This document shows positions 33,381 to 42,083 of a DNA stretch of 64,000 nt, in pieces. A program made the position numbers and the translations under genes. Origin of the DNA: QHXW01 sp035280425 (GTDB lineage: Bacteria; Acidobacteriota; Terriglobia; Bryobacterales; Bryobacteraceae); the NCBI GenBank assembly GCA_035280425.1, contig DATEFW010000006.1, forward strand, positions 73,348-137,347, read 5' to 3'. The notes beneath the pieces were generated by a model. That model was not told the DNA's origin. It saw only the letters and a program-made list of their open reading frames with translations, and did not search any database. Numbering within the stretch: position 1 is the first letter of the stretch; every line of letters begins with the position of its first letter.

Positions 33381-34909
33381 CGACTACCCCAGAGAAAACC
33401 GAAGTAGCGGCAGATTCTGCACGCGAAAATTCCGCGCACCCCGCGGAGAAACCGGCGAACCGCGAAGCAGCTCCTGCGCCCCGCGACGCCTCCACAACCG
33501 AAGAACCGGCCCGCACCGGCGAGCGGCCCGAGCGTCAGGAGCGCGCCGACCGGCCAGACCGCGGCAATCGCGGCGAACCAGGCGGTGGCGGCCCGCAGCA
33601 GCAGCAAAACCAGCGCCGCAAACATCAGGCCCAGGCCATGGCCAAGAACGGCTCCCCGACTCTCGATCTAGTCGAGCTCAAAGACATGAGCATCCAGAAG
33701 CTCAACCAGGTCGCCAAAGATCTGGGCGTCGCCGGCGCCGCCGGCCTGCGCAAACAGGAGCTGATCTTTAAAATCCTGCAAACCCAGGCCGAGAAGAGCG
33801 GCCTCATCTTCTCTGAAGGCGTGCTCGAATGCCTGCCCGACGGCTTCGGCTTCCTGCGCGCCCCCGAATACAACTACCTGCCCGGACCCGACGACGTCTA
33901 CGTCTCGCCCTCGCAGATCCGCCGTTTCGATCTGCGCACCGGCGATACCATCTCCGGCCAGATCCGCCCGCCCAAGGAAGGCGAACGCTATTTCGCGCTG
34001 ATCAAAGTCGACGCCATCAACTTCGAGCCACCCGAAGAAGCCCGTAATAAGATCTTCTTCGACAACCTCACGCCGCTCTATCCCAACGAGCGCATGAAGC
34101 TCGAAACCCTAAAGGAAAACTACTCCGGCCGGGTGATGGATCTGCTCACGCCTATCGGCAAAGGGCAGCGCGGCCTCATCGTTTCCCCGCCCCGTACCGG
34201 TAAAACGATGCTGCTCCAGTCCATCGCCAACTCCGTCACGGCAAACCACCCGGAGATCACGCTCATCGTCCTGTTGATCGATGAGCGCCCCGAGGAAGTC
34301 ACCGACATGCAGCGCTCCGTGCGCGGCGAGGTCATCAGCTCGACCTTCGACGAGCCCGCCACCCGCCACGTGCAGGTGGCCGAGATGGTCATCGAGAAGG
34401 CCAAGCGCCTGGTCGAGCACAAAAAAGATGTCGTGATCCTGCTCGACTCCATCACGCGCCTGGCGCGCGCCTACAACACCATCGTTCCGCCGTCGGGCAA
34501 GGTGCTCTCGGGCGGCGTGGACTCGAACGCCCTCCAGCGCCCCAAGCGCTTCTTCGGAGCTGCGCGCAACATCGAAGAGGGCGGCTCGCTCACAATCATC
34601 GCGACGGCCCTGATCGACACCGGCAGCCGCATGGATGACGTGATTTTCGAAGAGTTCAAAGGCACCGGCAACATGGAAATCCACCTCGACCGCAAACTGG
34701 TCGACAAGCGCGTCTTCCCGGCCATCGATATCAACAAGAGCGGCACGCGCAAGGAAGAGCTGCTGCTCCCCAAAGAAGAGCTCAACCGCGTGTGGATCCT
34801 GCGCAAAGTGCTCAACCCGCTATCACCCGTCGAGACCATGGAGCTGCTCCTGGATAAGCTGGGAAAAACCGCGACCAACGCTCAGTTCCTGGCTTCGATG
34901 AGCGGGTAG
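33344..34909 (+). CDS. rho: Transcription termination factor Rho
   Basis: 521 residues from TTG at 33344, which is preceded by GTGAGG at a good distance. The first ~95 residues are low complexity, rich in Glu, Arg, Pro, Ala and Gln (PEKTEVAADSAREN then Gln and Gly runs), a disordered insertion known from Acidobacteria and Actinobacteria. Next is the Rho N-terminal helix domain with LDLVELKDMSIQKL, the OB-fold RNA-binding DGFGFLRAPEYNYLPGPDDVYVS, and the ATPase with Walker A SPPRTGKT and LLIDERPEEVTDM. It terminates RNA synthesis at unstructured C-rich RNA. Confidence 0.97.
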   Translation: MASDSENNPQSVTTTPEKTEVAADSARENSAHPAEKPANREAAPAPRDASTTEEPARTGERPERQERADRPDRGNRGEPGGGGPQQQQNQRRKHQAQAMAKNGSPTLDLVELKDMSIQKLNQVAKDLGVAGAAGLRKQELIFKILQTQAEKSGLIFSEGVLECLPDGFGFLRAPEYNYLPGPDDVYVSPSQIRRFDLRTGDTISGQIRPPKEGERYFALIKVDAINFEPPEEARNKIFFDNLTPLYPNERMKLETLKENYSGRVMDLLTPIGKGQRGLIVSPPRTGKTMLLQSIANSVTANHPEITLIVLLIDERPEEVTDMQRSVRGEVISSTFDEPATRHVQVAEMVIEKAKRLVEHKKDVVILLDSITRLARAYNTIVPPSGKVLSGGVDSNALQRPKRFFGAARNIEEGGSLTIIATALIDTGSRMDDVIFEEFKGTGNMEIHLDRKLVDKRVFPAIDINKSGTRKEELLLPKEELNRVWILRKVLNPLSPVETMELLLDKLGKTATNAQFLASMSG

Positions 34910-34987
34910 CTCTAGTTCGCCCTCGCTTCAACTCGCACCGCAATTGCCGGGCGCCGCAGCAGACTGCCCGGTTAAGCCTCGCTGCGC

Positions 34988-35017
34988 TTGGAACAATCGT
35001 TCCAACTGTGATCTAAT
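34988..35017 (+). promoter_or_regulatory. Promoter with a GAAC-N4-GTTC palindrome over the -35
   Basis: TTGGAAC (34988-34994) and GTTCCAA (34999-35005) form a perfect 7-bp inverted repeat with a 4-nt spacer. Its TTGGAA also reads as a -35 (4 of 6), followed 18 nt later by TCTAAT (35012-35017, 5 of 6). A protein bound to the palindrome would block RNA polymerase. The core GAAC-N4-GTTC equals the LexA/DinR box of Gram-positive bacteria. It serves the gene at 35050. Confidence 0.5.
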
Positions 35018-35049
35018 GCCCCTTCGATAGAAGGGAGCCTGTCCAACCG

Positions 35050-36123
35050 ATGAAGCGGTTCGCCATCAGCCTGTGTTTCGTCATCCTGCTCGGGATCGCC
35101 TGGATTTTCAGTTCCGGAGCCCGATCGAGCGCCGCCCAAAGCACCGCACCGGGCGTCAGCGGCAACGGCAAGATGAAGTTCAAAGTCCTCTACACCGCCG
35201 ACCATCTCCCGCCCGAAGCCCAAAAAGTTCTCACCGGCGCGCACGGCGGCTTTGCCATCGACCTCCGGCCCGGTCGCGGCGAAACGTATTTCGCTTTGAA
35301 AGGCGCAGGCATCGTCCAGATCAGCAGCGATCTCAAGACCACCCGCATGCTCAATACGGCGCCGGAAATGAAGGACACCAACCTGCACAACACCAGCATC
35401 TGGTTTGCGCCGGACAAAACTCCTTACCTCTCATTTCCCGGAAACGAAGCGGGCGCCGTCTTCACCACCACGCTCGATGGAAAGCTCGTTAACACGCTCC
35501 ACACACCCGAGCCCGGAACCGATCTCGGCAGCCCCATCGCGAACGATTATTTTCTGGGCCGCGGCAATTTCGTCCCCACCGACGTCGAGCAGATCGATGG
35601 GTTGCTTTACATGACCACGGGCTACTCGAATCTCGACTTCGTCCTCACCGCGCGTTTGAGTTTTCATCCGCTCGCTACCGTCTGGAATGACCTGGCTTTC
35701 GGCGGCCGCGGAACCGGACCCGGGCAGTTCGGCACCGGCCACGGCATCACCGTTCCGCCTGGAACGAAAAGGCTGGACGTCGCCGACCGGCCCAACGCCG
35801 AAATCGACCGATTCACGCGCTACGGCCAGTACCTATCCACCCTACGGATGCCGCTCGGCTCCCTGCCCTGCGATATTTACTACCTCGGCAATTACGCCGT
35901 CGTGGGATCGCTCGATGGGCCCGATCGCGGCAAAGGCGCGCCCATTTACATCCTCGAGAACGATCAGTTGATCTCGACCATCATGCCGAAGGAAGACCTT
36001 GGCCTCGCGAATTTCAAGCACGTGCACAACGCCGTGCTGCGGGAAATCGGGAACCGGTATTACATCATCGCGCAGGCCTGGAATCCTGGAGACTTTGCAA
36101 TTCTCGAGCAGGTAACGGACTGA
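35050..36123 (+). CDS. Secreted beta-propeller (NHL-like) protein
   Basis: 357 residues with a signal peptide (about 1-25, FAISLCFVILLGIAWIF). The rest is beta-rich, with propeller-like stretches such as FGGRGTGPGQFGTGHGITVPPGTKRLDVADRPNAEID, which resembles the GxGPGQF...PxGI...vaD signature of NHL repeats (about residues 215-260). No catalytic residues are evident. It stands alone, starting 140 nt after rho, with its own promoter and palindrome. Function is unknown; sugar-lactonase or binding roles are possible for this fold. Confidence 0.65.
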   Translation: MKRFAISLCFVILLGIAWIFSSGARSSAAQSTAPGVSGNGKMKFKVLYTADHLPPEAQKVLTGAHGGFAIDLRPGRGETYFALKGAGIVQISSDLKTTRMLNTAPEMKDTNLHNTSIWFAPDKTPYLSFPGNEAGAVFTTTLDGKLVNTLHTPEPGTDLGSPIANDYFLGRGNFVPTDVEQIDGLLYMTTGYSNLDFVLTARLSFHPLATVWNDLAFGGRGTGPGQFGTGHGITVPPGTKRLDVADRPNAEIDRFTRYGQYLSTLRMPLGSLPCDIYYLGNYAVVGSLDGPDRGKGAPIYILENDQLISTIMPKEDLGLANFKHVHNAVLREIGNRYYIIAQAWNPGDFAILEQVTD

Positions 36124-36129
36124 CCGAAG

Positions 36130-38889
36130 TTATTTCACTCCCTTGACCAGATAGAGGGTCGCTAAGTCGCGCTGAAACGAATACGCGTACGACTGTCCGT
36201 CCGCCGAGAGCCGCACCGTGCTGTAGAACACCGCTCCCGGCTCCGGCGTTTTCAACTCGCGCCAAACCTCGCTGCGCCCGCTGCGCACGTCCATGCGCAG
36301 AATCACAGCGCGATGATTTTCCGCTTCGTTGCGCTCGAGGAAAATGTATCGTCCATCCGCGCTCCAGCGAATCACCGAAACACCGGGACCGGCGGGCCCG
36401 ATGGCGGTCTCCCGCCCGTCAGAAATCGAGCGCAGCAGGATTTTTCCGCCGCGAATATCGAGTGCGCTCCTCGAATCTGGTGAAAGCGAGGAAGCTATGA
36501 CGTCCGCAGCCGTTACCGCGCGAGCCGCCCCTCCCTCCAGATCCACCTCGTAACTTCGCCGCGGCTGATTCCCCTGTGCTCCGCGGAACAGAATGCGCTT
36601 GCCGTTCGGAAACCACTCCGGCGCCTCCGGTTGAATACCGCCTGTGGCTAACAGCTTTCCTTCCCCCGCTCCGGTCGGCAACAGCAGCAGCTTGGAGCTT
36701 TGCTTGTCGCGCCGCACGCAGATCACCCACTTGCCATCCGGCGAGAGCGAAGGCTGGTTCCCAAAACCCAACCGCACCGCCGGGGATCCATCCGTTCGCC
36801 GCAGATAAATCGCTGAGTTGCGGCCTTCTCCGGAAGAAAGCTCTTCGAAGAGCAGTTCTTTGCCATCGTTCGAAATGTCGCGCACTCGCGACGCATCCAG
36901 CCAGCCCAGATCGCGCTCTTCTTTCGCGCCCGCCCCAAGGTAACGGATACCGAGCCGCGAATCCACATTCGAAAGCAGCATCCGGCCGTCCCTGGCCACG
37001 TCGTGCAGCACTCCCCAGCCCGCGATCTGCGTCAGGAGGCGCTCGCGCCCCGAAAGATCGACGGCGTAGAGCGCCGGATCGCCGCCCGGACGCGCGCCCG
37101 AAAACCAGATCTCTTTCCCGTCCGGCGACCAGTTCACTCCGGCAATCGCGCGCCATCCGGTCGAGAGCACGCGCCGCTTCCCGCCGGCATCCACCAGATT
37201 GAGCGCGTAGTCTCCCGAAAAATCGAAAAAGGCCACCCTCCCGCCTTTTGGTGCAACGCGGACATAGAGCGGCGGCCGCGCCGATTCCGTCTCGTACAAA
37301 ACCGTGCCGATCGGATACTCCACCCGGTGGCGCCGCTCCACGGTCCGCACCACGGCGAGCGCCTTCCCATCGGGGCTCCAGTCCGCGGACACGACGTTTT
37401 CGAGAATTTCCCGCGGAGCGCCACCGGCCAGCGGAACCTGCGCCAAAGTCCCGTACGTTCCCGGATCGCTCGAACCGGTCAGAATCGCCATCTCGCCCAA
37501 TGAAGAAACGGACAACACGTTGCCCGAAGGCAGACCCAGATTCCGCGCTTCGCGATTGCCGGGCTGCGCCGAGAACAGCGTCGGCAGCGCGCCTTCCCAG
37601 TCGGCGGCGTAGACGATCCCCCCGCTCGGCGCGAACCGGGCGGATAGCACGTCGCCGCGGCGAAATGTCAGGCGCTCGAACGTAATCGGCGTTTTTTGAA
37701 ATGACTGGCGCCCTAGCCACGCACCTGCCCCCAGCGCGATGACCAGCACACCGAGCAGGAGCGCCAGCCAGACAGCGCGGTGCGACTTGGGGCCGGTCTC
37801 CGGCAACGGCGCTTCGATCGCCTCGATCACCTCGGCCAGCGCCAGCTTCACATCCACCATGTGTTGGATGCGCCGCGCCGGCTCTTTTTTCAGGCACCAC
37901 GTGATCACCCACTCGAGCTCCGGCGGCAGATTGGCTATCACCGCCGAGGTCGGAGCCGGTTCATCGTGCATCACCGAGCCCAGCGTCGAAATCACGCTCT
38001 TGCCGGCAAACGCCCGGCGCCCGGTCACCATCTCATAAAACACCGCGCCGAAGGAAAATACATCCGAGCGCGCGTCCACGCGCTTGCCCGCCGCCTGCTC
38101 CGGCGACATGTAAGCCGCGGTCCCGAGCACCATCCCACCCTTGGTGACCAGCGATTCCTCGACTGGTTCTTCCGCGCTCGGCTCGCGTTCCGTCAGCTTC
38201 GCCAGCCCGAAGTCCAGCACCTTTACACGGCCTTCGTCGGTCACCATGATGTTCGAAGGTTTGATGTCCCGGTGCACGATGCCCGCTGCATGCGCCGCCG
38301 CCACCGCCTCCGCGATCTCCAACCCGTATCGCAGCGCCTTCTTTAGCGCCATGCCCTTCCGCGGAATCAACTGGTCGAGCGTTTTGCCGGTCACGTACTC
38401 CATCACGATGAAGTCCGTGCCGCTCTGCCGCGTAATGCCATGGACCGTCACGATGTTGGGATGATTCAGCGCCGATGCCGCCTGAGCCTCTTGCAGAAAA
38501 CGCCGCTTGCGGTCCGGATCCGCCAGCCGCTCCATGGGCAGCGCCTTGATAGCCACCGTGCGGTTCAGTTGCGTGTCCCGAGCCTTGAACACCATACCCA
38601 TGCCGCCCTTGCCGATCAGGCTCATCACCTGATACGGGCCGATGGTCTTGCCGATCAGCTCTTCGCCGGTCTGCGGCGGCTCGTCCGGGAGCTTTTCGAT
38701 CGCCCGCGCCACCGCCGTGCCCAGCATTTCGCCCGAAGCTTCGTCGTTGGCCAGCAGCGATTCCACTTCGTGCCGCAGCCGGTCGTCGCCAGCGCAGGCG
38801 CTCTCTAGAAAAGCCTCGCGCTCGGCAGGCGCAAGATCGGCGGCGCGATGAAAAACTTCTTCAACCCGCTGCCAGCGATCCTCGTTCAC
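36130..38889 (-). CDS. Membrane Ser/Thr protein kinase with extracytoplasmic beta-propeller
   Basis: 919 residues from GTG at 38889, which overlaps the upstream sigma factor stop (GTGA). A short N-terminal helical region (VEEVFHRAADLAPAEREAFLE, about 8-65) is followed by the kinase (about 84-345): GKGGMGMVFKARD, the catalytic HRDIKPSN, the DFG in VLDFGLAKL and the activation-segment MSPEQAAGKRVDARSDVFSFG. A membrane span lies near 370-390 (LALLLGVLVIALGAGAWLG), then a TolB/WD40-like propeller to the end. Such PknB-type kinases signal from propeller to kinase, here probably to the sigma factor. Confidence 0.92.
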   Translation of the reverse strand: MNEDRWQRVEEVFHRAADLAPAEREAFLESACAGDDRLRHEVESLLANDEASGEMLGTAVARAIEKLPDEPPQTGEELIGKTIGPYQVMSLIGKGGMGMVFKARDTQLNRTVAIKALPMERLADPDRKRRFLQEAQAASALNHPNIVTVHGITRQSGTDFIVMEYVTGKTLDQLIPRKGMALKKALRYGLEIAEAVAAAHAAGIVHRDIKPSNIMVTDEGRVKVLDFGLAKLTEREPSAEEPVEESLVTKGGMVLGTAAYMSPEQAAGKRVDARSDVFSFGAVFYEMVTGRRAFAGKSVISTLGSVMHDEPAPTSAVIANLPPELEWVITWCLKKEPARRIQHMVDVKLALAEVIEAIEAPLPETGPKSHRAVWLALLLGVLVIALGAGAWLGRQSFQKTPITFERLTFRRGDVLSARFAPSGGIVYAADWEGALPTLFSAQPGNREARNLGLPSGNVLSVSSLGEMAILTGSSDPGTYGTLAQVPLAGGAPREILENVVSADWSPDGKALAVVRTVERRHRVEYPIGTVLYETESARPPLYVRVAPKGGRVAFFDFSGDYALNLVDAGGKRRVLSTGWRAIAGVNWSPDGKEIWFSGARPGGDPALYAVDLSGRERLLTQIAGWGVLHDVARDGRMLLSNVDSRLGIRYLGAGAKEERDLGWLDASRVRDISNDGKELLFEELSSGEGRNSAIYLRRTDGSPAVRLGFGNQPSLSPDGKWVICVRRDKQSSKLLLLPTGAGEGKLLATGGIQPEAPEWFPNGKRILFRGAQGNQPRRSYEVDLEGGAARAVTAADVIASSLSPDSRSALDIRGGKILLRSISDGRETAIGPAGPGVSVIRWSADGRYIFLERNEAENHRAVILRMDVRSGRSEVWRELKTPEPGAVFYSTVRLSADGQSYAYSFQRDLATLYLVKGVK

Positions 38890-39461
38890 ACCGGTTTTTC
38901 GCCTCGCAGGAATCTCCGCAGCCACGCTTCCCCCAGCCGCAGGTCCCGCTTCACCGTCGCCACCGTCAGCCCCAGCGCCGTCGCAATCTCTTCGCGCTCC
39001 ATGCCTCCGAAATATTTCAGCTCGATCACTTTGGCTTTGCGCGCATCCACGTGCGCCAGTTGATCGAGCGCCTCGTCGATCTCCAGCACATCCGGCGCAC
39101 GTGCATCCGAAGGCGCCAGCGATTCCGCCAGCGTCACCGCTTCCGCCGCCCCGCCGCGTTTCGCCGCATCGCGCGCCCGCGAATAATCCACCAGCACCAT
39201 GCGCATGAGGCGTGCCGCAATGCCAAAAAAATGCGCCCGGTTCTCAAACTGGATCGGTTCCGATTGTCCCAAGAGCCGCAAGTACGCTTCGTTGATCAAG
39301 GCCGTCGGCTGCAGCGTCTGGTTCGGCCGCCCCCGGCGCAGATAGCTCCGGGCCAGCGCGTGCAGTTCCCGGTACACATGCGGCGTCAGCTTTTCGAGCG
39401 CCTCGGGATCGCCGTGGCTCCATTCCACCAGCAGCTGCGTGACTGGCGATCCCCGTTCCAT
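38886..39461 (-). CDS. ECF-type RNA polymerase sigma factor
   Basis: 191 residues starting MERGSPVTQLLVEWSHGDPEALEKL. Region 2 holds HALARSYLRRGRPNQTLQPTALINEAYLRL and region 4 ends in the helix-turn-helix MEREEIATALGLTVATVKRDLRLG. It resembles the TIGR02999-type Sig-70 family found with Ser/Thr kinases in Acidobacteria and Planctomycetes. Its stop overlaps the kinase start by 4 nt, so the two are coproduced in near equal amounts. A more upstream ATG is open but lies beyond the natural family start. Confidence 0.9.
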   Translation of the reverse strand: MERGSPVTQLLVEWSHGDPEALEKLTPHVYRELHALARSYLRRGRPNQTLQPTALINEAYLRLLGQSEPIQFENRAHFFGIAARLMRMVLVDYSRARDAAKRGGAAEAVTLAESLAPSDARAPDVLEIDEALDQLAHVDARKAKVIELKYFGGMEREEIATALGLTVATVKRDLRLGEAWLRRFLRGEKPV

Positions 39462-39621
39462 GACCGTATATTCTGTCACAGACCGGGAATTTCTGCGATT
39501 TTGTCCTCGATTTCCTGGCATTTATTCCGCAAATCCATGCCGAACGCCTTTGAAAAAAATAACCGTAATATTTCGTACTTCGGTAGCCGTGGTGACATTT
39601 GTTTACGAAGGAGTCTAGTGA

Positions 39622-39744
39622 GTGGGCAGGCGGCGGCCGCAAGGTCACTGCCGGCCCTGTAGAAAATCAAACCAGACCGGGAGGACGAAAGCCATGAGAA
39701 CCAGAACCAGAGTTAGAGCGGGCAACGCCATTTGGGGCAGCTAA
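39622..39744 (+). CDS. Tiny ORF unit, 16 codons (or 40 if the GTG is used)
   Basis: ATG at 39694 begins a 16-residue ORF, MRTRTRVRAGNAIWGS, ending TAA at 39744. GGGAGG (39679-39684) lies 9 nt upstream. The same frame extends back to GTG at 39622, itself 8 nt after AAGGAG (39609-39614), giving 40 residues rich in Arg. The unit ends with a hairpin and a strong terminator downstream (39752-39835). It sits between the sigma factor and the permease and encodes no family I recognise. It could be a short secreted or signalling peptide, a peptide that regulates, or a small RNA whose ORF is accidental. Confidence 0.45.
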   Translation: MGRRRPQGHCRPCRKSNQTGRTKAMRTRTRVRAGNAIWGS

Positions 39745-39751
39745 TTGAACT

Positions 39752-39772
39752 AGCCGGCTGAGATAACCGGCT
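39752..39772 (+). other. Hairpin downstream of the tiny ORF
   Basis: AGCCGG (39752-39757) pairs with CCGGCT (39767-39772) with a 9-nt loop, just 7 nt after the ORF stop. It may protect the 3' end of a short transcript or serve as a structured element. Confidence 0.4.
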
Positions 39773-39797
39773 GATCGCTCAACGAAAATCAAGTTTT

Positions 39798-39835
39798 GGA
39801 CCGCGAACCGGGTGGCGGGTCGCGGTCCATTTTTT
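39798..39835 (+). terminator. Rho-independent terminator
   Basis: GGACCGCG (39798-39805) pairs perfectly with CGCGGTCC (39821-39828), and A39806 with T39820 gives a ninth pair, closing a 14-base loop. Six T residues follow (39830-39835) after a single A. This is the strongest intrinsic terminator seen in the window and ends the tiny-ORF transcript, before the permease. Confidence 0.85.
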
Positions 39836-39969
39836 GCGCGGTTCTTACCCGGTCTTCCGGGCGGGAGGCACTTTTTCATACTCGTCGACTCGGCGGATGC
39901 TTCCGTGCGGGCGACCGACCCAGCCCGCGAAGATCCGTCCCAGCGGGTGCGCCCCCACGCACCCGCTGA

Positions 39970-39975
39970 TATACT
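39970..39975 (+). promoter_or_regulatory. -10 element of the permease gene
   Basis: TATACT ends 8 nt before the ATG at 39984 with no Shine-Dalgarno, so a leaderless message is expected. No -35 is recognisable in the GC-rich sequence upstream. Confidence 0.45.
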
Positions 39976-39983
39976 GGCGTCCC

Positions 39984-41357
39984 ATGCTGCCAGACTACAT
40001 CGCCAAGGCCTCCCCCAACCCCGCCGAAAAGCGCGCGCCGTGGTATGCCAATACGGCGCCCAGCTATGCCGGGGTTTTCCTTTGGATCGGCTTCTATAAC
40101 GCCATCGCCATCGGCACTATCGTCCACGCCGGAATTGGCATCTCGATTCTCGCTGTCGCCGTGGCAGGATTGCTCTGCTATGCGCTCTACTACTACGCGC
40201 CCGCCATGCTGGGCATGCAGACCGGTTTCCCGCTCTACGTCATCGGCAGCTCGACGTTCGGCACGCGCGGCGGCTACATCATGCCCGGCTTGCTGATGGG
40301 CGCCCTCCAGATCGGCTGGTTCGCCGTCGGAACGTTTCTTTCCGCGACCTACATCCTCGGCGGCATCGGCTCCGCGGCCAAGCCCGGCAGCCTGCCCTTC
40401 ATCGTCACCGGCGTCATCTGGGGCTACATCATGGCCTACGCCGGCGCCAAAGGCATCCAATACGTCGCCAAGCTATCGATCTACCTGAACGCCATTCCCT
40501 TCCTCATGCTGCTGGTCGTCTTCATCAAAACCAGCCCCGGACTCGCCAGCTACACCCCGCCCGAGCCCAACAATTTCGTCGCATTCACCATGCTCGTCCA
40601 GATCGTCATCGGCTTTTTCGCCACCGCCGGAGCCGCCGGCGCCGATTTCGGCATGAACAGCCGCAACGAGCGCGATGTCCGCCTGGGCGGCTTCACCGGC
40701 GTGGCCCTGGCCGCCATCTACGCCGGCTGCCTGCCGCTGCTTTCCGTAGCCGGCGCGCACGTGCTTTTTCCCGGAATTTCCGGATATAACTACGATGCCG
40801 TCATCGCCTCCATCGGCGGCCTGCTCGCCACCTCGGTTTTTTTCCTCTACGCCATCGCTTCGATCCCTCCCGCCTGCTTCTGCGCCTTTATCGCCGGCAA
40901 CAGTTTTTCCACCATGATCCCCGGCGTGCCCCGCATTTCTTCCATGATGATCGGCTGCACCATTTCCATCATCCTGGCTGTCACCGGCGTCGCCGCCAAC
41001 CTGATCGGCTTCTTCACCATCGTCGGCGCCTCCTTCGGTCCCATCTGCGGCGCGATCGCGGCCGATTACCTGCTCTCCGGAAAGCGCTGGGCCGGACCGC
41101 GCGAAGGCGTCAACTGGGCGGGCTACGGCGCATGGGCCGTCGGTTTCGTCATCGGAATCCTTCCGAACCTCCCGGTCTCCGCGACGCTCAAAACTTACTC
41201 GCAGCCGGCCGTGCTCTACAGCTTCATCGCCGGCTTCGTGGTCTACACCATTCTTGCGAAAGCCGGGCTCGAACCACGCACCGTTCCGCTCGAAGAAGCC
41301 GGCGTCCGCGCGCCTATGGGCGGGAACAAAAGCCGGTACGGTCGGGCAACGGCGTAA
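39984..41357 (+). CDS. NCS1-family purine/cytosine (nucleobase) permease
   Basis: 457 residues with about twelve membrane spans. The start MLPDYIAKASPNPAEKRAPWYANTAPSYAG and the following FLWIGFYNA match cytosine/purine permeases of the NCS1 group, as does GADFGMNSRNERDVRLGG. It should take up a nucleobase or a related compound with sodium or protons; the substrate is not predictable. An earlier ATG in frame lies in the terminator region and is discarded. No nucleobase-degrading gene lies next to it. Confidence 0.85.
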   Translation: MLPDYIAKASPNPAEKRAPWYANTAPSYAGVFLWIGFYNAIAIGTIVHAGIGISILAVAVAGLLCYALYYYAPAMLGMQTGFPLYVIGSSTFGTRGGYIMPGLLMGALQIGWFAVGTFLSATYILGGIGSAAKPGSLPFIVTGVIWGYIMAYAGAKGIQYVAKLSIYLNAIPFLMLLVVFIKTSPGLASYTPPEPNNFVAFTMLVQIVIGFFATAGAAGADFGMNSRNERDVRLGGFTGVALAAIYAGCLPLLSVAGAHVLFPGISGYNYDAVIASIGGLLATSVFFLYAIASIPPACFCAFIAGNSFSTMIPGVPRISSMMIGCTISIILAVTGVAANLIGFFTIVGASFGPICGAIAADYLLSGKRWAGPREGVNWAGYGAWAVGFVIGILPNLPVSATLKTYSQPAVLYSFIAGFVVYTILAKAGLEPRTVPLEEAGVRAPMGGNKSRYGRATA

Positions 41358-41397
41358 ACACAAGCCCAGTAAGATGCCATCATGGAGACAAAAGTGA

Positions 41398-41403
41398 TAT
41401 CAT
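41398..41403 (+). promoter_or_regulatory. -10 element of the RHH antitoxin gene
   Basis: TATCAT ends 6 nt before the ATG at 41410, again a leaderless spacing. Confidence 0.45.
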
Positions 41404-41409
41404 GCTTAC

Positions 41410-41658
41410 ATGGTGCGCACTCAAGTCCAGCTAACTGAAGACCAAATTCGCGCTTTGCGGCAAATCTCGCAGAGCACCGGCAGTTCCATCGCCGACCTGG
41501 TTCGACAGGGCGTCGAAAACTATCTAAATGCCCGCCAGTACGGCGGCCGTGACCGGCAGATCGAGCGCGCTCTGCGCGTCGCCGGCAGGTTCTCATCTGG
41601 ATCTCACGATGGCAGCACTCAGCACGATCGACACCTGGCCGCTGCTTTTCGAAAATGA
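41410..41658 (+). CDS. Ribbon-helix-helix (CopG-type) antitoxin
   Basis: 82 residues. The N-terminus RTQVQLTEDQIRALRQIS gives the DNA-binding strand and first helix, SIADLVRQGVENYL the second, as in RHH repressors. The second half (RFSSGSHDGSTQHDRHLAAAFRK) should wrap the toxin. It overlaps the PIN gene by 4 nt (ATGA). Partner of the PIN toxin at 41655 in a VapBC-type type II module. Autoregulation of the leaderless promoter is expected. Confidence 0.85.
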   Translation: MVRTQVQLTEDQIRALRQISQSTGSSIADLVRQGVENYLNARQYGGRDRQIERALRVAGRFSSGSHDGSTQHDRHLAAAFRK

Positions 41659-42053
41659 CGGTCTTCGTCGATACCTCAGCCTTCTACGCCATCTTCGATC
41701 GCGACGATGCAGGCCACCCTGCCGCAGACAAGGCTTGGAAGCGGCTGCTGGTCGAACCCGTCGCCCTGCTCACCAGTAATTACGTTCTCATCGAGACCAG
41801 CGCTCTGTTGCAGCACCGGCTGGGAATCGCCGCCCTCCGTGCGTTTCATGAAGATATAGTACCGGTTCTAACTGTTGAATGGGTCTCCGAGGCGGTGCAC
41901 CGCGCCGCCGTCGAAGCTACTCTCACTGCGGCCCGCAAAAAATTGAGCTTGGTAGACTGCGCCAGTTTCCACATTATGCGCACGAGCGGGGTCGAGACGG
42001 CTTTCTGCTTCGATCAACATTTCCGCGAACAAGGTTTCGCTATCGTACCTTGA
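41655..42053 (+). CDS. PIN-domain toxin (VapC-type RNase)
   Basis: 132 residues. All four acidic residues of the PIN active site are present: VDTSAFYA (Asp), IETSALLQ (Glu), LVDCASFHIM (Asp) and CFDQHFREQG (Asp). It should cleave RNA, often tRNA or rRNA, with magnesium, and is held by the RHH antitoxin. Convergent with der, whose stop is 30 nt away. Confidence 0.9.
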   Translation: MTVFVDTSAFYAIFDRDDAGHPAADKAWKRLLVEPVALLTSNYVLIETSALLQHRLGIAALRAFHEDIVPVLTVEWVSEAVHRAAVEATLTAARKKLSLVDCASFHIMRTSGVETAFCFDQHFREQGFAIVP

Positions 42054-42083
42054 TTTCCAGGCCTCGCCGCCCGCCGCTCCCGG

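Noticed and set aside
34947..34971. Inverted repeat CCGGGC / GCCCGG after rho as a terminator
   Set aside because: 13-nt loop and no T tract follow, so it is not convincing as an intrinsic terminator.
39549..39590. TTGAAA and TAATAT before the tiny ORF as a promoter
   Set aside because: The two hexamers are only about 10 nt apart, which is too short for a normal promoter; the true start is unknown.
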